The notes under the pieces: generated by a model
Told to the model about the DNA's origin: nothing
Databases searched by the model: none
Seen by the model: only the letters and a program-made list of their open reading frames with translations
Program-made: the position numbers and the translations under genes
NCBI GenBank assembly: GCA_964400655.1
Contig: CAYNVN010000074.1
Span: 1 to 57,776 of the forward strand
Reading direction: 5' to 3'
DNA: 57,776 bases
Origin: B16-G9 sp964400655
GTDB lineage: Bacteria > Bacteroidota > Bacteroidia > Bacteroidales > F082
Shown here: positions 43,148 through 52,015 of the stretch, piece by piece
Layout: each line of letters starts with the position of its first letter
How positions within the stretch are numbered: position 1 is the stretch's first letter

Positions 43148-45061
43148 ATGATTGCTGATAAATTAAGCTTATTTGTTTTATATATGCTTTTTATGTTTTC
43201 GGCGGTTTTGAATGGCGAAAACAGTGTTGCAGACCATTCGGGTTTAACCGGGTATAAAACAGCAAAAGAAACAGAAATTGATTCGCTTTTGTTGCTTTCA
43301 GACCAATTAAAAATAATCAATCCGGATAAAGCCTTTAAAGTTGCTAATGAAGCATTGTCGATGTTGCATGCGGATGATTCGCTGGTTCCGGTTGCCTATT
43401 TTAAAATGGGAAGTGCTTGTTTTATGATGGGTTTAAACGATTCTTCACTGGTTTTTTTTGATAAAGCACTGAAACATCCTTTGATAAAAAATGTAATTAA
43501 GGGTCAGGTTTATAATTCTATGTGCATGGTTTATCGCAAATCCGGTAAATACACATTGGCTTTTGAATATGCCGATTCGGCGTTGCAAACTTTTCAACGA
43601 ATAGGAGATTCGGTAAATATTGCTTATTCATTATATAAAAAGGCGCAGGTTCATCATGTTCACGGCGATTTTGAAGAATCACTTAATCTTTTGTTTGGTC
43701 TTCTTGATAAATTTGAAGCGCGTGGCGACAAGGAGATGCAGACCAGTACATTAGGTGAAATTGCCGATATATATATGGATTTGGGTAAATATGAAAAAGC
43801 AAAGAGCTATTTTTTAAGATTATTTGAGGAGCGTAACGTACAGGAACAACACTATTACTACGGTAATTTATTGAATAACTACGGAACCTTATTGTATGAG
43901 GAAAAAGATTACGATTCCGCCCTTTCGTGTTATTATATGGCAATGAAAGTGTTTAAGTTGGCTGAGCAGGAAGACGGTATGGCCGTTGCAAGTCAGAATA
44001 TAGGAATTACCTGTGTTTTTTTGGGAAAAATTAAAAAGGGTATCGGTTACTTAAAAAATGCACTTAATACATTTGAGAGATTAGACCTGAAAAATGATGT
44101 GGCCAGTGCTCTTATTGATATGGGAACAGCCTATACGGTGATGAAAAGATACGATTCGGCAAATGTTTGTTATCAAAAAGTATTGGATATCACTTCGCAA
44201 ATAAAAAGTGCCTACTATAAAAATGAGGCGCTGAGGTTATTGTATAGGCTAAATGAACTGAGAGGCGATTATAAAGGGGCGTTTGAGTATTATCAACGGT
44301 ATATGCATTTTAACGATAGTATCAAAAATTTTAAAATGCAGAAACATATTCAGGAACTTGATATACAATATAAAACCGCAAAACGGCAAAAGGAAATAAT
44401 GCGTCTGAAAGATCAGCAGTTGATTGAAAAAGCAAACAACAGGTTTTTAACGGGAATGATTACGTGGATTGTGGCTGTTTCGCTGCTGTTATTATTTGGT
44501 TTGTGGATTAAACGTCGTAAAGACGTTCAGTTACAAAAACAAAAGTTGCTGATTGCGGAAAAAGAAAAAATATTAATGAAAGAAAAAATTGCACGACAGC
44601 GTATTTTGCGCGACCAGCTGGAAAACGAACTGGAATTTAAAAATCGTCAACTGGCTTTGCACGCACTAAATATGATGCATAAAAATACATTACTTAAAGA
44701 TCTTACTTCCGTTATTGAAAATAAAATGATTAAAGCCGGAGACACCGAAAAACAAAATCTTAAAGAACTGAAACGTCATATACAAAAAGGATTAGATGCC
44801 GAAAAGGACTGGGAATTATTTAAACTCTATTTTGAACAGGTAAACACACAGTTTTTCGGCGGACTAAGAAAAGTTAATCCGAAACTTACTGAAAACGATT
44901 TTAAGTTGTGCGCCCTTATTAAATTGAATATGAACATTAAAGAGATGGCCACCGTGCTTAATATTTCACCCGACAGTTTAAAAAATGCCCGTTACCGGCT
45001 GAAGAAAAAACTCAACCTGGGAACTGGTGATGACCTGAGGCATTTTTTAAACTCCATTTAA
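43148..45061 (+). CDS. TPR / transmembrane / HTH membrane-bound regulator of cassette 1
   Basis: 637 aa from the ATG at 43148, which opens a signal peptide (MIADKLSLFVLYMLFMFSAV); an in-frame TTG at 43097 would hide it. Residues ~40-390 are tetratricopeptide repeats expected in the periplasm, ~430-452 one membrane span (TGMITWIVAVSLLLLFGLWI), ~455-530 a charged coiled coil, and ~580-637 a LuxR-like helix-turn-helix (CALIKLNMNIKEMATVLNIS, PDSLKNARYRLKKKLNLG). The arrangement suggests a one-component sensor reading a periplasmic signal and binding DNA in the cytoplasm. Divergent from the small gene and giant cargo, its likely targets. Confidence 0.85.
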   Translation: MIADKLSLFVLYMLFMFSAVLNGENSVADHSGLTGYKTAKETEIDSLLLLSDQLKIINPDKAFKVANEALSMLHADDSLVPVAYFKMGSACFMMGLNDSSLVFFDKALKHPLIKNVIKGQVYNSMCMVYRKSGKYTLAFEYADSALQTFQRIGDSVNIAYSLYKKAQVHHVHGDFEESLNLLFGLLDKFEARGDKEMQTSTLGEIADIYMDLGKYEKAKSYFLRLFEERNVQEQHYYYGNLLNNYGTLLYEEKDYDSALSCYYMAMKVFKLAEQEDGMAVASQNIGITCVFLGKIKKGIGYLKNALNTFERLDLKNDVASALIDMGTAYTVMKRYDSANVCYQKVLDITSQIKSAYYKNEALRLLYRLNELRGDYKGAFEYYQRYMHFNDSIKNFKMQKHIQELDIQYKTAKRQKEIMRLKDQQLIEKANNRFLTGMITWIVAVSLLLLFGLWIKRRKDVQLQKQKLLIAEKEKILMKEKIARQRILRDQLENELEFKNRQLALHALNMMHKNTLLKDLTSVIENKMIKAGDTEKQNLKELKRHIQKGLDAEKDWELFKLYFEQVNTQFFGGLRKVNPKLTENDFKLCALIKLNMNIKEMATVLNISPDSLKNARYRLKKKLNLGTGDDLRHFLNSI

Positions 45062-45095
45062 ACCGGTTACTGGTTACAAAACACGTTGTAATTGG

Positions 45096-45112
45096 TCTTT
45101 TGATTCAAAAGA
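45096..45112. repeat. Perfect palindrome downstream of regulator 1
   Basis: TCTTTTGA and TCAAAAGA around a central T, 34 bases after the regulator stop. It is too tight for a full hairpin and is not followed by a T-run, so an operator for the degenerate gene downstream is as likely as a transcript end. Confidence 0.35.
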
Positions 45113-45154
45113 GATGCAGATATATTTGGGGTAACTCTTATTATTTAGCACCGT

Positions 45155-45456
45155 TACATTTGTTTTATACTGATGTCAATTGTAATTAAGTTTTTTTATT
45201 TGAGGAAAAACCCGGGTATTATTTTGATATTGGGGTTGTTGGAGAGTTTGTTTTAAAAAACATAAAAGATATTGGTCAAAAAACCGAGCAGCAGTATGTT
45301 TTATATACGGCACTGCCAATGATTATTAATAGCGTGCGTACATATATTCAGAGTATCACGGCCATGCACGTTTTTGGTGCTTATTTACTTCCCGTCTTGG
45401 ATTTGGGTACAATCATCAAGGAAAAACTTATTGAAGATAATTCAACGGAACCATAA
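45155..45456 (+). pseudogene. Frameshifted SecB-like chaperone gene
   Basis: A -7 element TACATTTG (45155-45162) precedes an ATG at 45173. That frame (MSIVIKFF...) stops after about 26 codons. Across a run of seven T's at 45191-45197 another frame opens and runs to a stop at 45454-45456. It encodes GYYFDIGVVGEFVLKN, then ALPMIINSVRTYIQSIT and LLPVLDLGTIIKEKL. That matches the C-terminal half of SecB-like proteins, where a helix with VR.FISxxT precedes LPxLNL. The N-terminal half is missing. Too short for ordinary gene callers. The family call is by eye and could be wrong. Confidence 0.5.
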
Positions 45457-45662
45457 TTGGTTTTGTTCCGGTAAAAACGTTGTTGATACCACCTGTAGTC
45501 AAATAAAAAGCAGTTGTTAATTAGCTGTGACTGTTGAAAATTGCCGGCTTTTATTTTACTTGTGGCGAAAAGGAAAAATACTTATAAATATTTCTTTTAT
45601 GCCGTTTGATGTCGGGATTATCAATTGCCGGCATGATTGTTAAAACTTAGGTTTTAACGGGT
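45457..45662. other. Intergenic stretch with no recognisable feature
   Basis: About 200 AT-rich bases between the SecB-like remnant and the repeat at 45663. GCCGGC occurs twice in the flanking text, but nothing coding or structured is convincing. Confidence 0.5.
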
Positions 45663-45726
45663 AAAAAGCCCGCCCCGGTTTAAGGGGCAGGCTTGTTAAA
45701 AACCAAATTTCCTACCTTTGGTTAAT
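45663..45726. repeat. Direct repeat copy 2, with minus-strand terminator hairpin
   Basis: 64 bases matching 33085-33147, with the last 43 bases (45684-45726) identical. AAGCCCGCCCC pairs with GGGGCAGGCTT (one wobble or mismatch) and, on the minus strand, is followed by five T's: a rho-independent terminator for the 1274-aa gene whose stop is 3 bases upstream on that strand. Confidence 0.85.
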
Positions 45727-45728
45727 TG

Positions 45729-48700
45729 TTAATGGTTCAACATCTTTTCCAGTTTGGTTAACCGTACTTTTAAATCGTCAAGTTCCGATAATTTATGTTG
45801 CAACCGGTTTATGGTTTGCGCTTGTTTGTCAATAATTTTTTGTTGCCGGTTAATCAGCAACTGTTGTTCGTAATTGGTTTTATAGTTATACGAAGTTAAC
45901 TCATCGGTTAAGATGGCATTGTTTCCGTGAAGCCCTTCGGGTAACGATTCGGGGTCGAGTTCGGGGGCACCGTTATCGGTTTTGGCATCAAAACCACCCG
46001 GTTTTTTAGCTATGGGCGGATGGGCAACAATTTCCGAGATCACATCACGGTTAACAAAAGCCGCTGCTCCCTGATTGTACAAATCATCATAATAGATATC
46101 ATCCCAGGCCATGCCGTTTAACCCCAGATCGCTCCCTTTATGACTCCCCGGTAACAGGTTTCCGTCTTTTACAAATATGTTACCGTGATGATAGAAAAAT
46201 ATCCGGTCTTCGTCGTTATCGTAGCCTATGGAACCACCATAAACGCTGTTGTCGTAAAACTTTACCTGCGCCAGGGTTGAACCGGCAGCTTTTAAATACA
46301 GCGATGCCCCGGAAGTAGTAGATTCGATATTGGCGTAAACACTGGAACCTGTTTGTTTTACCTGGAAGTTGCCCAGCACATCCAGTTTTTCAACGGGATT
46401 GGTAACGCCGATACCAATTTTAGGAGTTGTAAGTGAAATCCCGGTCCCGTAAATGACGTTTCCGATATTCAACTGGCTGGAAGCTGTTGAAGCAGTGGGT
46501 TGCGTATTATATCCGATCATGATATTGTACCATCCGGAGGTAATGTTTTTTCCTGCCAAAAAACCGGCTGCCACATTATAGCTGCCGCTGGTGGCATTTA
46601 AAAGCGATTGATTACCAACTGCTACATTGTTTGAACCATGGGTATTAGCTTTCCCCGACTGATATCCCACATAGGTATTTCGGTTTGTTGTAAGGTCGTC
46701 ATTCAACCCGGCCTCCTCGCCCAGAAAAACGGAATTTCCCGTATTCTTCACTTCTATTCTTCCGCTATCTAAAACAAAGTACTCAACCCCTCCCATTTCA
46801 AAACGGATTTTATCTTCGTTGCTGTTTTTTTCTACCTGTATCAACGTATTACTGTCGGCATCGTACAAAACATCGTGTATGTCAACGTCAGCCGGTAGTG
46901 TTTCCCACGAAGCCAGTCCGTCGGCATCCGACTTAAGCCATTTGCCGTTTCCCGGGTTGCCACCGGTAATTTTAACCTGTCCGTTTACTTCCAGTTTGGT
47001 CGTGGGGTTTTTTGTACCGATACCGATATTCCCGGTTGAAAGGGTGGAATCGACTCCGTCTATTCCGTTACCGAATAACAAATTGCCGATATTCAAGGTG
47101 TTGTTGCCCGTAGCCGACGGGGCGCAGATATCCGAACCGATAACAATATTATTTGACCCGGTGGTCAGGTTTGAGGCGGCAGAATATCCGATGGCTATAT
47201 TTTGGTCACCCGAAATATTATCCGATAAACTTTCTTCACCCAGGGCAGTGTTTTTACTTCCTGTTGTATTATTGTTCATCGAGAAACTGCCTGCGGCCGT
47301 ATTTTTGTTTCCGGTTGTGTTGTTTAATAGTGAGGAAGTTCCTATTGCACTATTGTTATAACCGCTGCTGTTGGCAGGAAGTGCGTAAAAACCGAATGCG
47401 ATGTTTTGAATTCCGGAAGTGTTTGCCCTGAGTGCATTGGAACCCACCGCCGAATTACTGTTACCGGTATTGTTTTGTAATGAACCGGAACCAAGAGCCG
47501 TATTATTGTTGCCCGTTGAATTGCTGAATAATGCATTGGCACCAAGAGCGGTATTGTTATTTCCCGAGGTGTTGGAATATCCTGTTGCGTTCCCGACAAA
47601 CACATTCTCATTGTTGGTATAATCATCCGAACTTCCCGCATTATCACCTATAAAAACAGAGCTGCCGGTATTTTTTACAGCAATTCTACCCTCATCAAAA
47701 ACAAAATACTCGGTTCCACCCAAATCAAACCTGATTTTATCTTCGTTGCTGTTTTTTTCCACCTGTACCAATGTGTTGCTGTCGGCATCGTAAAGTACAT
47801 CGTGTACATCAACGGGGTCTTCCCACGAAGCCAGTCCGCCGGCATCCGATTGTAAAACTTTTCCTGCTCCCGGATTGCCTCCGGTAATTTTAACCTGTCC
47901 GTTTATTTCAAGACGGGCCGTAGGGTTTTTTACTCCTATACCGATGTTTCCCGATGATACAACATCACCGGTTCCGTCCATGTTGTTTCCGTAAATAAGA
48001 TTGCCAATAACCAGCTGGTTGTCGGCCGATGCGTTGGCAACATGCGTTTGTTTGCCAACTGCAATATTTCCCGAACCGGTAATATTGTTTCCGGCATACC
48101 TTCCGAGAGCGATGTTGTTGTTCCCGTTGGTGTTGTTGTAAAGCGCATAACTTCCCAATGCCGTATTGTATGAACCGTCATAATTTTGGAACAAAGCTTT
48201 TTTGCCTTGTGCCGTGTTTTCCGAACCATACCTGTTCGACAACATCGAACTGTCGCCAACTACGGTATTGTCCGACCCTGTAGTATTGCTGTAAAGTGTT
48301 TTGGAACCTATCGAAACATTGTTGTTCGAGATAAAACTGCTTATCCGTCCGGTATAGTACAAGGCAGAATCGCCGATGGCTATCTGATTTGAACCGTGAC
48401 GGTTGTAATATAGCGCCGAATAACCTACTGCAACATTGGAATTTCCATCGTTGTTTCCGTTTAAAGCATGACTTCCCAAAGCAGTGTTGTAAGAACCCGT
48501 TCTATCGTGATAAAGGGCTTTTGAACCTACCGCCACATTGTTGCTTGAGCTATCGGAAAATAAACCTGATTGGTATAAGGTTGAATCTCCAATGGCAACC
48601 TGACAGCTTCCCTTTGTATTGCTACTCATCGAACCGGGCCCGATGGCTATATTGGAAGTTCCGTTTATATTATTATAAAGGGCTTTGTGTCCGATGGCGA

Positions 48701-49553
48701 TGTTGTTATCAGCAACGGAGCGAAACAGTGTTTTATAACCCAGTGCTATATTGTTGTCTCCCTTTTTACCGTAACGCATCGACATATACCCTGTGGAAAC
48801 ATTATAATTGCCCGATGTATCGCTGTATAGTGCCTGATAGCCCGTGGCAATATTTCCAATACCATTGGTGTTGCTATATAGGGCTTCCCGCCCGAAAGCA
48901 CAGTTGTAATTACCCGATGTGGTTTTAAACATAGCATAGGCCCCTATGGAGTTGTTATATTTACCATTAAGGTTGCTCTTTAAAGAACTGCTTCCTATGG
49001 CAACATTTTGATTTCCCGAATTGGTTTTATATCCTGCATAAGAACCGATAAATACATTGTACCGATAGCTTGAAGATGTATCGTTTGCACCGGCATAAAA
49101 TCCGAAACAAACAGAACCGTTGTCACCTTCGTTAAAAAATTTACCCTCTTTTGTAATGGTCAGAATATTTTGGTTGTTTACCCGGAACTTTAAATCGTTT
49201 TCGTCGGTGGTACCAATAAAGTTTTGATATTGATTGATGCCACTATTACCCTTTAAACTCCACGAGTCTCCTTCGGAGTTTAGTTTATTCCATGCGTTAT
49301 AGTTGTAGTAATAAAAACCTTCTGTATTGTCTGTTTGGTAAACCAGCAATCCGTTGGCCGGGTTTTGTATGGCTTCACGCTCTTCCATTGTCATGCGCGG
49401 AATCAATAATCCTTTTTCGGTTGAAGCAACATCCAGCATGGCTGATGCGTCGGCCTCCGTTCCCGTTGTGTTAATTGCCACCTGTGCCCTTAGTTCAGAG
49501 TTTACCAGAATACTTAATGCAATAAAGCTGATAATAATTGATAATGTTTTCAT
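45729..49553 (-). CDS. Large exported protein with YadA-head-like beta-roll repeats and C-terminal coiled coil
   Basis: 1274 aa. Signal peptide (1-23, ELRAQ), a leader domain (~25-90; ASAMLDVAST, GLLIPRMTMEEREAI), then dozens of ~14-residue repeats of the type 'G.NNTALG..AL..N..G' (~150-545, ~640-830, ~945-1010), as in YadA/Hep_Hag trimeric heads. Two copies of a ~75-residue spacer (WEDPVDVHDVLYDADSNTL and its relative, at ~568-640 and ~871-945) divide the rolls. The C-terminal part has LNGMAWDDIYYDDLYNQG and ends in a coiled coil (~1225-1274). No T9SS sorting domain is visible, so how it reaches the surface is unclear. Its ATG overlaps the stop of the small gene by four bases. Confidence 0.88.
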   Translation of the reverse strand: MKTLSIIISFIALSILVNSELRAQVAINTTGTEADASAMLDVASTEKGLLIPRMTMEEREAIQNPANGLLVYQTDNTEGFYYYNYNAWNKLNSEGDSWSLKGNSGINQYQNFIGTTDENDLKFRVNNQNILTITKEGKFFNEGDNGSVCFGFYAGANDTSSSYRYNVFIGSYAGYKTNSGNQNVAIGSSSLKSNLNGKYNNSIGAYAMFKTTSGNYNCAFGREALYSNTNGIGNIATGYQALYSDTSGNYNVSTGYMSMRYGKKGDNNIALGYKTLFRSVADNNIAIGHKALYNNINGTSNIAIGPGSMSSNTKGSCQVAIGDSTLYQSGLFSDSSSNNVAVGSKALYHDRTGSYNTALGSHALNGNNDGNSNVAVGYSALYYNRHGSNQIAIGDSALYYTGRISSFISNNNVSIGSKTLYSNTTGSDNTVVGDSSMLSNRYGSENTAQGKKALFQNYDGSYNTALGSYALYNNTNGNNNIALGRYAGNNITGSGNIAVGKQTHVANASADNQLVIGNLIYGNNMDGTGDVVSSGNIGIGVKNPTARLEINGQVKITGGNPGAGKVLQSDAGGLASWEDPVDVHDVLYDADSNTLVQVEKNSNEDKIRFDLGGTEYFVFDEGRIAVKNTGSSVFIGDNAGSSDDYTNNENVFVGNATGYSNTSGNNNTALGANALFSNSTGNNNTALGSGSLQNNTGNSNSAVGSNALRANTSGIQNIAFGFYALPANSSGYNNSAIGTSSLLNNTTGNKNTAAGSFSMNNNTTGSKNTALGEESLSDNISGDQNIAIGYSAASNLTTGSNNIVIGSDICAPSATGNNTLNIGNLLFGNGIDGVDSTLSTGNIGIGTKNPTTKLEVNGQVKITGGNPGNGKWLKSDADGLASWETLPADVDIHDVLYDADSNTLIQVEKNSNEDKIRFEMGGVEYFVLDSGRIEVKNTGNSVFLGEEAGLNDDLTTNRNTYVGYQSGKANTHGSNNVAVGNQSLLNATSGSYNVAAGFLAGKNITSGWYNIMIGYNTQPTASTASSQLNIGNVIYGTGISLTTPKIGIGVTNPVEKLDVLGNFQVKQTGSSVYANIESTTSGASLYLKAAGSTLAQVKFYDNSVYGGSIGYDNDEDRIFFYHHGNIFVKDGNLLPGSHKGSDLGLNGMAWDDIYYDDLYNQGAAAFVNRDVISEIVAHPPIAKKPGGFDAKTDNGAPELDPESLPEGLHGNNAILTDELTSYNYKTNYEQQLLINRQQKIIDKQAQTINRLQHKLSELDDLKVRLTKLEKMLNH

Positions 49554-49807
49554 GGCTGTTTGTTTATAAGTGTGTAATTGGTAATTCGTTTTTTTGCGAC
49601 GGTTTTATTTTCGATAATTACTTTAAGTTCAATATTGCCTCTGTTTTTAAAATGTTTGGCCGCTAACATTACAAAATTGGTGTTTGAAAAAGTATGACTG
49701 GAACTTAAACCGGAATCTTCGTAACGGAGTAGTATCTCTCCATTTTTGATGTAGTCGTCAAACTGGAGCGAAACCCCTGTTACGTTTGTGATGATTAAAC
49801 ATTTCAT
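49550..49807 (-). CDS. Small beta protein of cassette 2
   Basis: 85 aa from the ATG at 49807; a TTG 39 bases upstream is less likely. No signal peptide. MKCLIITNVTGVSLQFDDYI, NGEILLRY and GNIELKVIIENKTVAKKRI parallel the 80-aa protein of cassette 1 (MLIISNTGQTIYVNFDHII, QGDISILS, GPVILKLRFDGETITKHI). The four-base overlap with the 1274-aa gene implies translational coupling. Unknown function; see the paralogue. Confidence 0.65.
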   Translation of the reverse strand: MKCLIITNVTGVSLQFDDYIKNGEILLRYEDSGLSSSHTFSNTNFVMLAAKHFKNRGNIELKVIIENKTVAKKRITNYTLINKQP

Positions 49808-49872
49808 GTTGCAATGCGATATAAACGAAAAACAAATCAAGGGCAAACAAACGTTACCTGCTAATTAATTAA

Positions 49873-49923
49873 GTATTAAAAAAGGATGCACAAGGCATAA
49901 TACAGGTATTAAAAAAGGATGCA
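49873..49923. promoter_or_regulatory. Direct repeats, candidate operators of cassette 2
   Basis: The 18-base sequence GTATTAAAAAAGGATGCA occurs perfectly at 49873-49890 and 49906-49923. The period is 33 bases, about three helical turns, so both copies would face the same side of the DNA. They lie in the divergent region between the small gene and the regulator. Confidence 0.55.
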
Positions 49924-50001
49924 AATAAATTTTAATAAACACACATACAGATATTTATATTACAATAAACGGATTTAATGCTTTTTGGTAGCAGTATTCA
50001 T

Positions 50002-50009
50002 TATCTTTG
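50002..50009 (+). promoter_or_regulatory. -7 promoter element of regulator 2
   Basis: TATCTTTG matches TAnnTTTG and ends 16 bases before the ATG at 50026. A TTTG at 49984-49987 is a possible -33 with a short spacer. Because it lies downstream of the in-frame ATG at 49978, it supports 50026 as the true start. Confidence 0.5.
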
Positions 50010-50025
50010 TGGGAAACCAACAATT

Positions 50026-51951
50026 ATGAATGTTTGTACTGAACAGACTAATAAAAAACCCGGTAACGTGTATTGGCGTTTATTAATATTTGTTTTATTG
50101 GCACCAATCACAACCGTTGCAATGCCGGCCTCCGATATCCATCAAAAAAGTTTATTGTCAGAGTATAACAAAAAAGCCAAAAAATATTGGGATTCTTCGC
50201 TCGACAGTGCCTGTTATTACAGCAGAAAGGCAGTGGATTATGCCCGAAAAAATCATATTGTTTCGGAGCAATCGGCCAAAGCATGTTTGTATTTGGCGGT
50301 AGCACTGTTTTACCAAAGCAGGTATGATTCGGCGGTATATTATGCCGTAAAAGGGCTGGATATTTCCGATACGATTCATTCCAAATGGGGCGAAGGGTTT
50401 GCAACCAACCTGCTTTGTGTTCTTGAACGGCGAAGAGCCCGTTACCAACAAGCCATTGATTACGGATTACGCAGTGCAAAAATCAGGGAACAACTTAAAG
50501 ATACTTTTAATTTAGCCGGTGCATATCAAAATCTGGCTAATATTTACAGCTTGACCGGAAAACCGCTTATTGCCATTGATTATCTTTCAAAAAGTCTGGA
50601 ATTATACCTTGCTACCAACGATACGGCCGGTTTACGGCTGGTTCATGGAAATATCGGAAATCTTTATCTCGATATGAAAGATAAGGAAAACGGGAAAGAG
50701 CATATTTTACGGGCACTGGCACTGGATAATAAAAAAGAGCTAAACTATGCCGACAATAGTTTAAGTTTGGGAACCATCTGTTTGGAGTTTGATAAGGAAT
50801 ATGATTCGGCTTTACTGCTGTTTTATAAAGCCAGAAAAATATATAAAAACATTGGTATTGAAGATGGCGTAGCCACTGCCGATGAAAATATTGGCCTGGC
50901 TTTGATACATCTCGGGAAAAGTAAAATGGCTTTCGGAAAGTTAAAAAATGCAGAATCCATCTTTACGGCCATCGGCGACTCGGGACAAATAGCCAATGTA
51001 TCGTTGTCGTTAGGAAAATACTATTTGTCGGTTTCCGATTTTGACTCTGCCACCCTGTTATTAAACAAAGCTTTGAAAACGGGGCAACGATTTAAACGCT
51101 CAAATGTTGTTAACGAATCCCTACATCAGTTATACAACCTGTATAAATTAAGGGGAAGACCGGAAAAAGCATTGTCCTACTTTGAAAAATATACCGCCTA
51201 TCAGGATAGTCTTGAGAAGGTTTTGATAAGTTCGCGTCTGAAAAATATGGAGTCGAAATATCAAAATGTTCAAAAGGAGCGGCAGATTGAGTTGCTAAAG
51301 CACGAAAAAGAAAAAATTCAATGGCAAAAAGCCCGCTTGCTCTATCTTCTGTTTTCGGTAATTGTGGTAGCGTTTATTTCGGGGTTGTTGCTTTATTTAA
51401 AGAATAAAAAAGAGCGACAAATTGCCAAACAGCAAAAAGAGCTTCTTATTCAGAAAAGAAAACTGGCGGAAAAAGAGTTAGAAACCAAAAGAATTTTACA
51501 AAAAGAGATGGAGCAGGAGATTGAATTCAAGTCGAAACAGTTAAGTACCCATGCGCTGAATATGGTACAAAAAAACAAGGTGCTGGGCGAGGTAAAACAG
51601 CATCTTGAAGAAATTTCGGGAAAAGTAAAACCCGAGTTTCGTCCAAACCTGAAAAAAATTAACCTGCTGTTGGCACGCCATATGAAAACCGATAAGGAGT
51701 GGAATCTGTTTAAAATTTATTTTGAGCAGGTTAACAAAAACTTTTTTCAAAACCTTACGGCTTATAATCCAAAACTTAACACCAACGATTTACGCCACTG
51801 CGCCCTGATAAAATTAAATCTTAATGTAAAAGAGGCCGCCTCTTTGCTCAATGTGTCGCCACACACGGTAAAAAGTGCCCGTTACCGGCTAAAAAAGAAA
51901 CTGAACATAATGCCCGACGGGAACCTCGGTGAATTTATCAGAAGAATTTAA
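50026..51951 (+). CDS. TPR / transmembrane / HTH membrane-bound regulator of cassette 2
   Basis: 641 aa from the ATG at 50026. N-terminal signal or anchor (VYWRLLIFVLLAPITTVAMP), TPRs (~40-400), one membrane span (~436-457, YLLFSVIVVAFISGLLLYL), coiled coil (~460-540), and a LuxR-like HTH (~584-641: CALIKLNLNVKEAASLLNVS, PHTVKSARYRLKKKLN). It has the same layout as the protein at 43148-45061, and the HTH blocks are nearly superimposable (CALIKLN.N.KE.A..LN.SP...K.ARYRLKKKLN), so both probably bind similar DNA. Divergent from the small gene and the 1274-aa gene. Confidence 0.85.
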   Translation: MNVCTEQTNKKPGNVYWRLLIFVLLAPITTVAMPASDIHQKSLLSEYNKKAKKYWDSSLDSACYYSRKAVDYARKNHIVSEQSAKACLYLAVALFYQSRYDSAVYYAVKGLDISDTIHSKWGEGFATNLLCVLERRRARYQQAIDYGLRSAKIREQLKDTFNLAGAYQNLANIYSLTGKPLIAIDYLSKSLELYLATNDTAGLRLVHGNIGNLYLDMKDKENGKEHILRALALDNKKELNYADNSLSLGTICLEFDKEYDSALLLFYKARKIYKNIGIEDGVATADENIGLALIHLGKSKMAFGKLKNAESIFTAIGDSGQIANVSLSLGKYYLSVSDFDSATLLLNKALKTGQRFKRSNVVNESLHQLYNLYKLRGRPEKALSYFEKYTAYQDSLEKVLISSRLKNMESKYQNVQKERQIELLKHEKEKIQWQKARLLYLLFSVIVVAFISGLLLYLKNKKERQIAKQQKELLIQKRKLAEKELETKRILQKEMEQEIEFKSKQLSTHALNMVQKNKVLGEVKQHLEEISGKVKPEFRPNLKKINLLLARHMKTDKEWNLFKIYFEQVNKNFFQNLTAYNPKLNTNDLRHCALIKLNLNVKEAASLLNVSPHTVKSARYRLKKKLNIMPDGNLGEFIRRI

Positions 51952-52015
51952 GTTGATAAATAATTAGAAGTTGTTATAAATTAGCATTAAGCAAATGATT
52001 TCCCAAAGGATTCAC

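Noticed and set aside
46819..48937. Frames of 60-180 codons within the 1274-aa gene
   Set aside because: Shadow frames produced by the low-complexity beta-roll repeats.
49873..49923. Insertion-sequence or att-site direct repeats
   Set aside because: Only 15 bases lie between the copies, with no mobile gene; operator use is the simpler reading.
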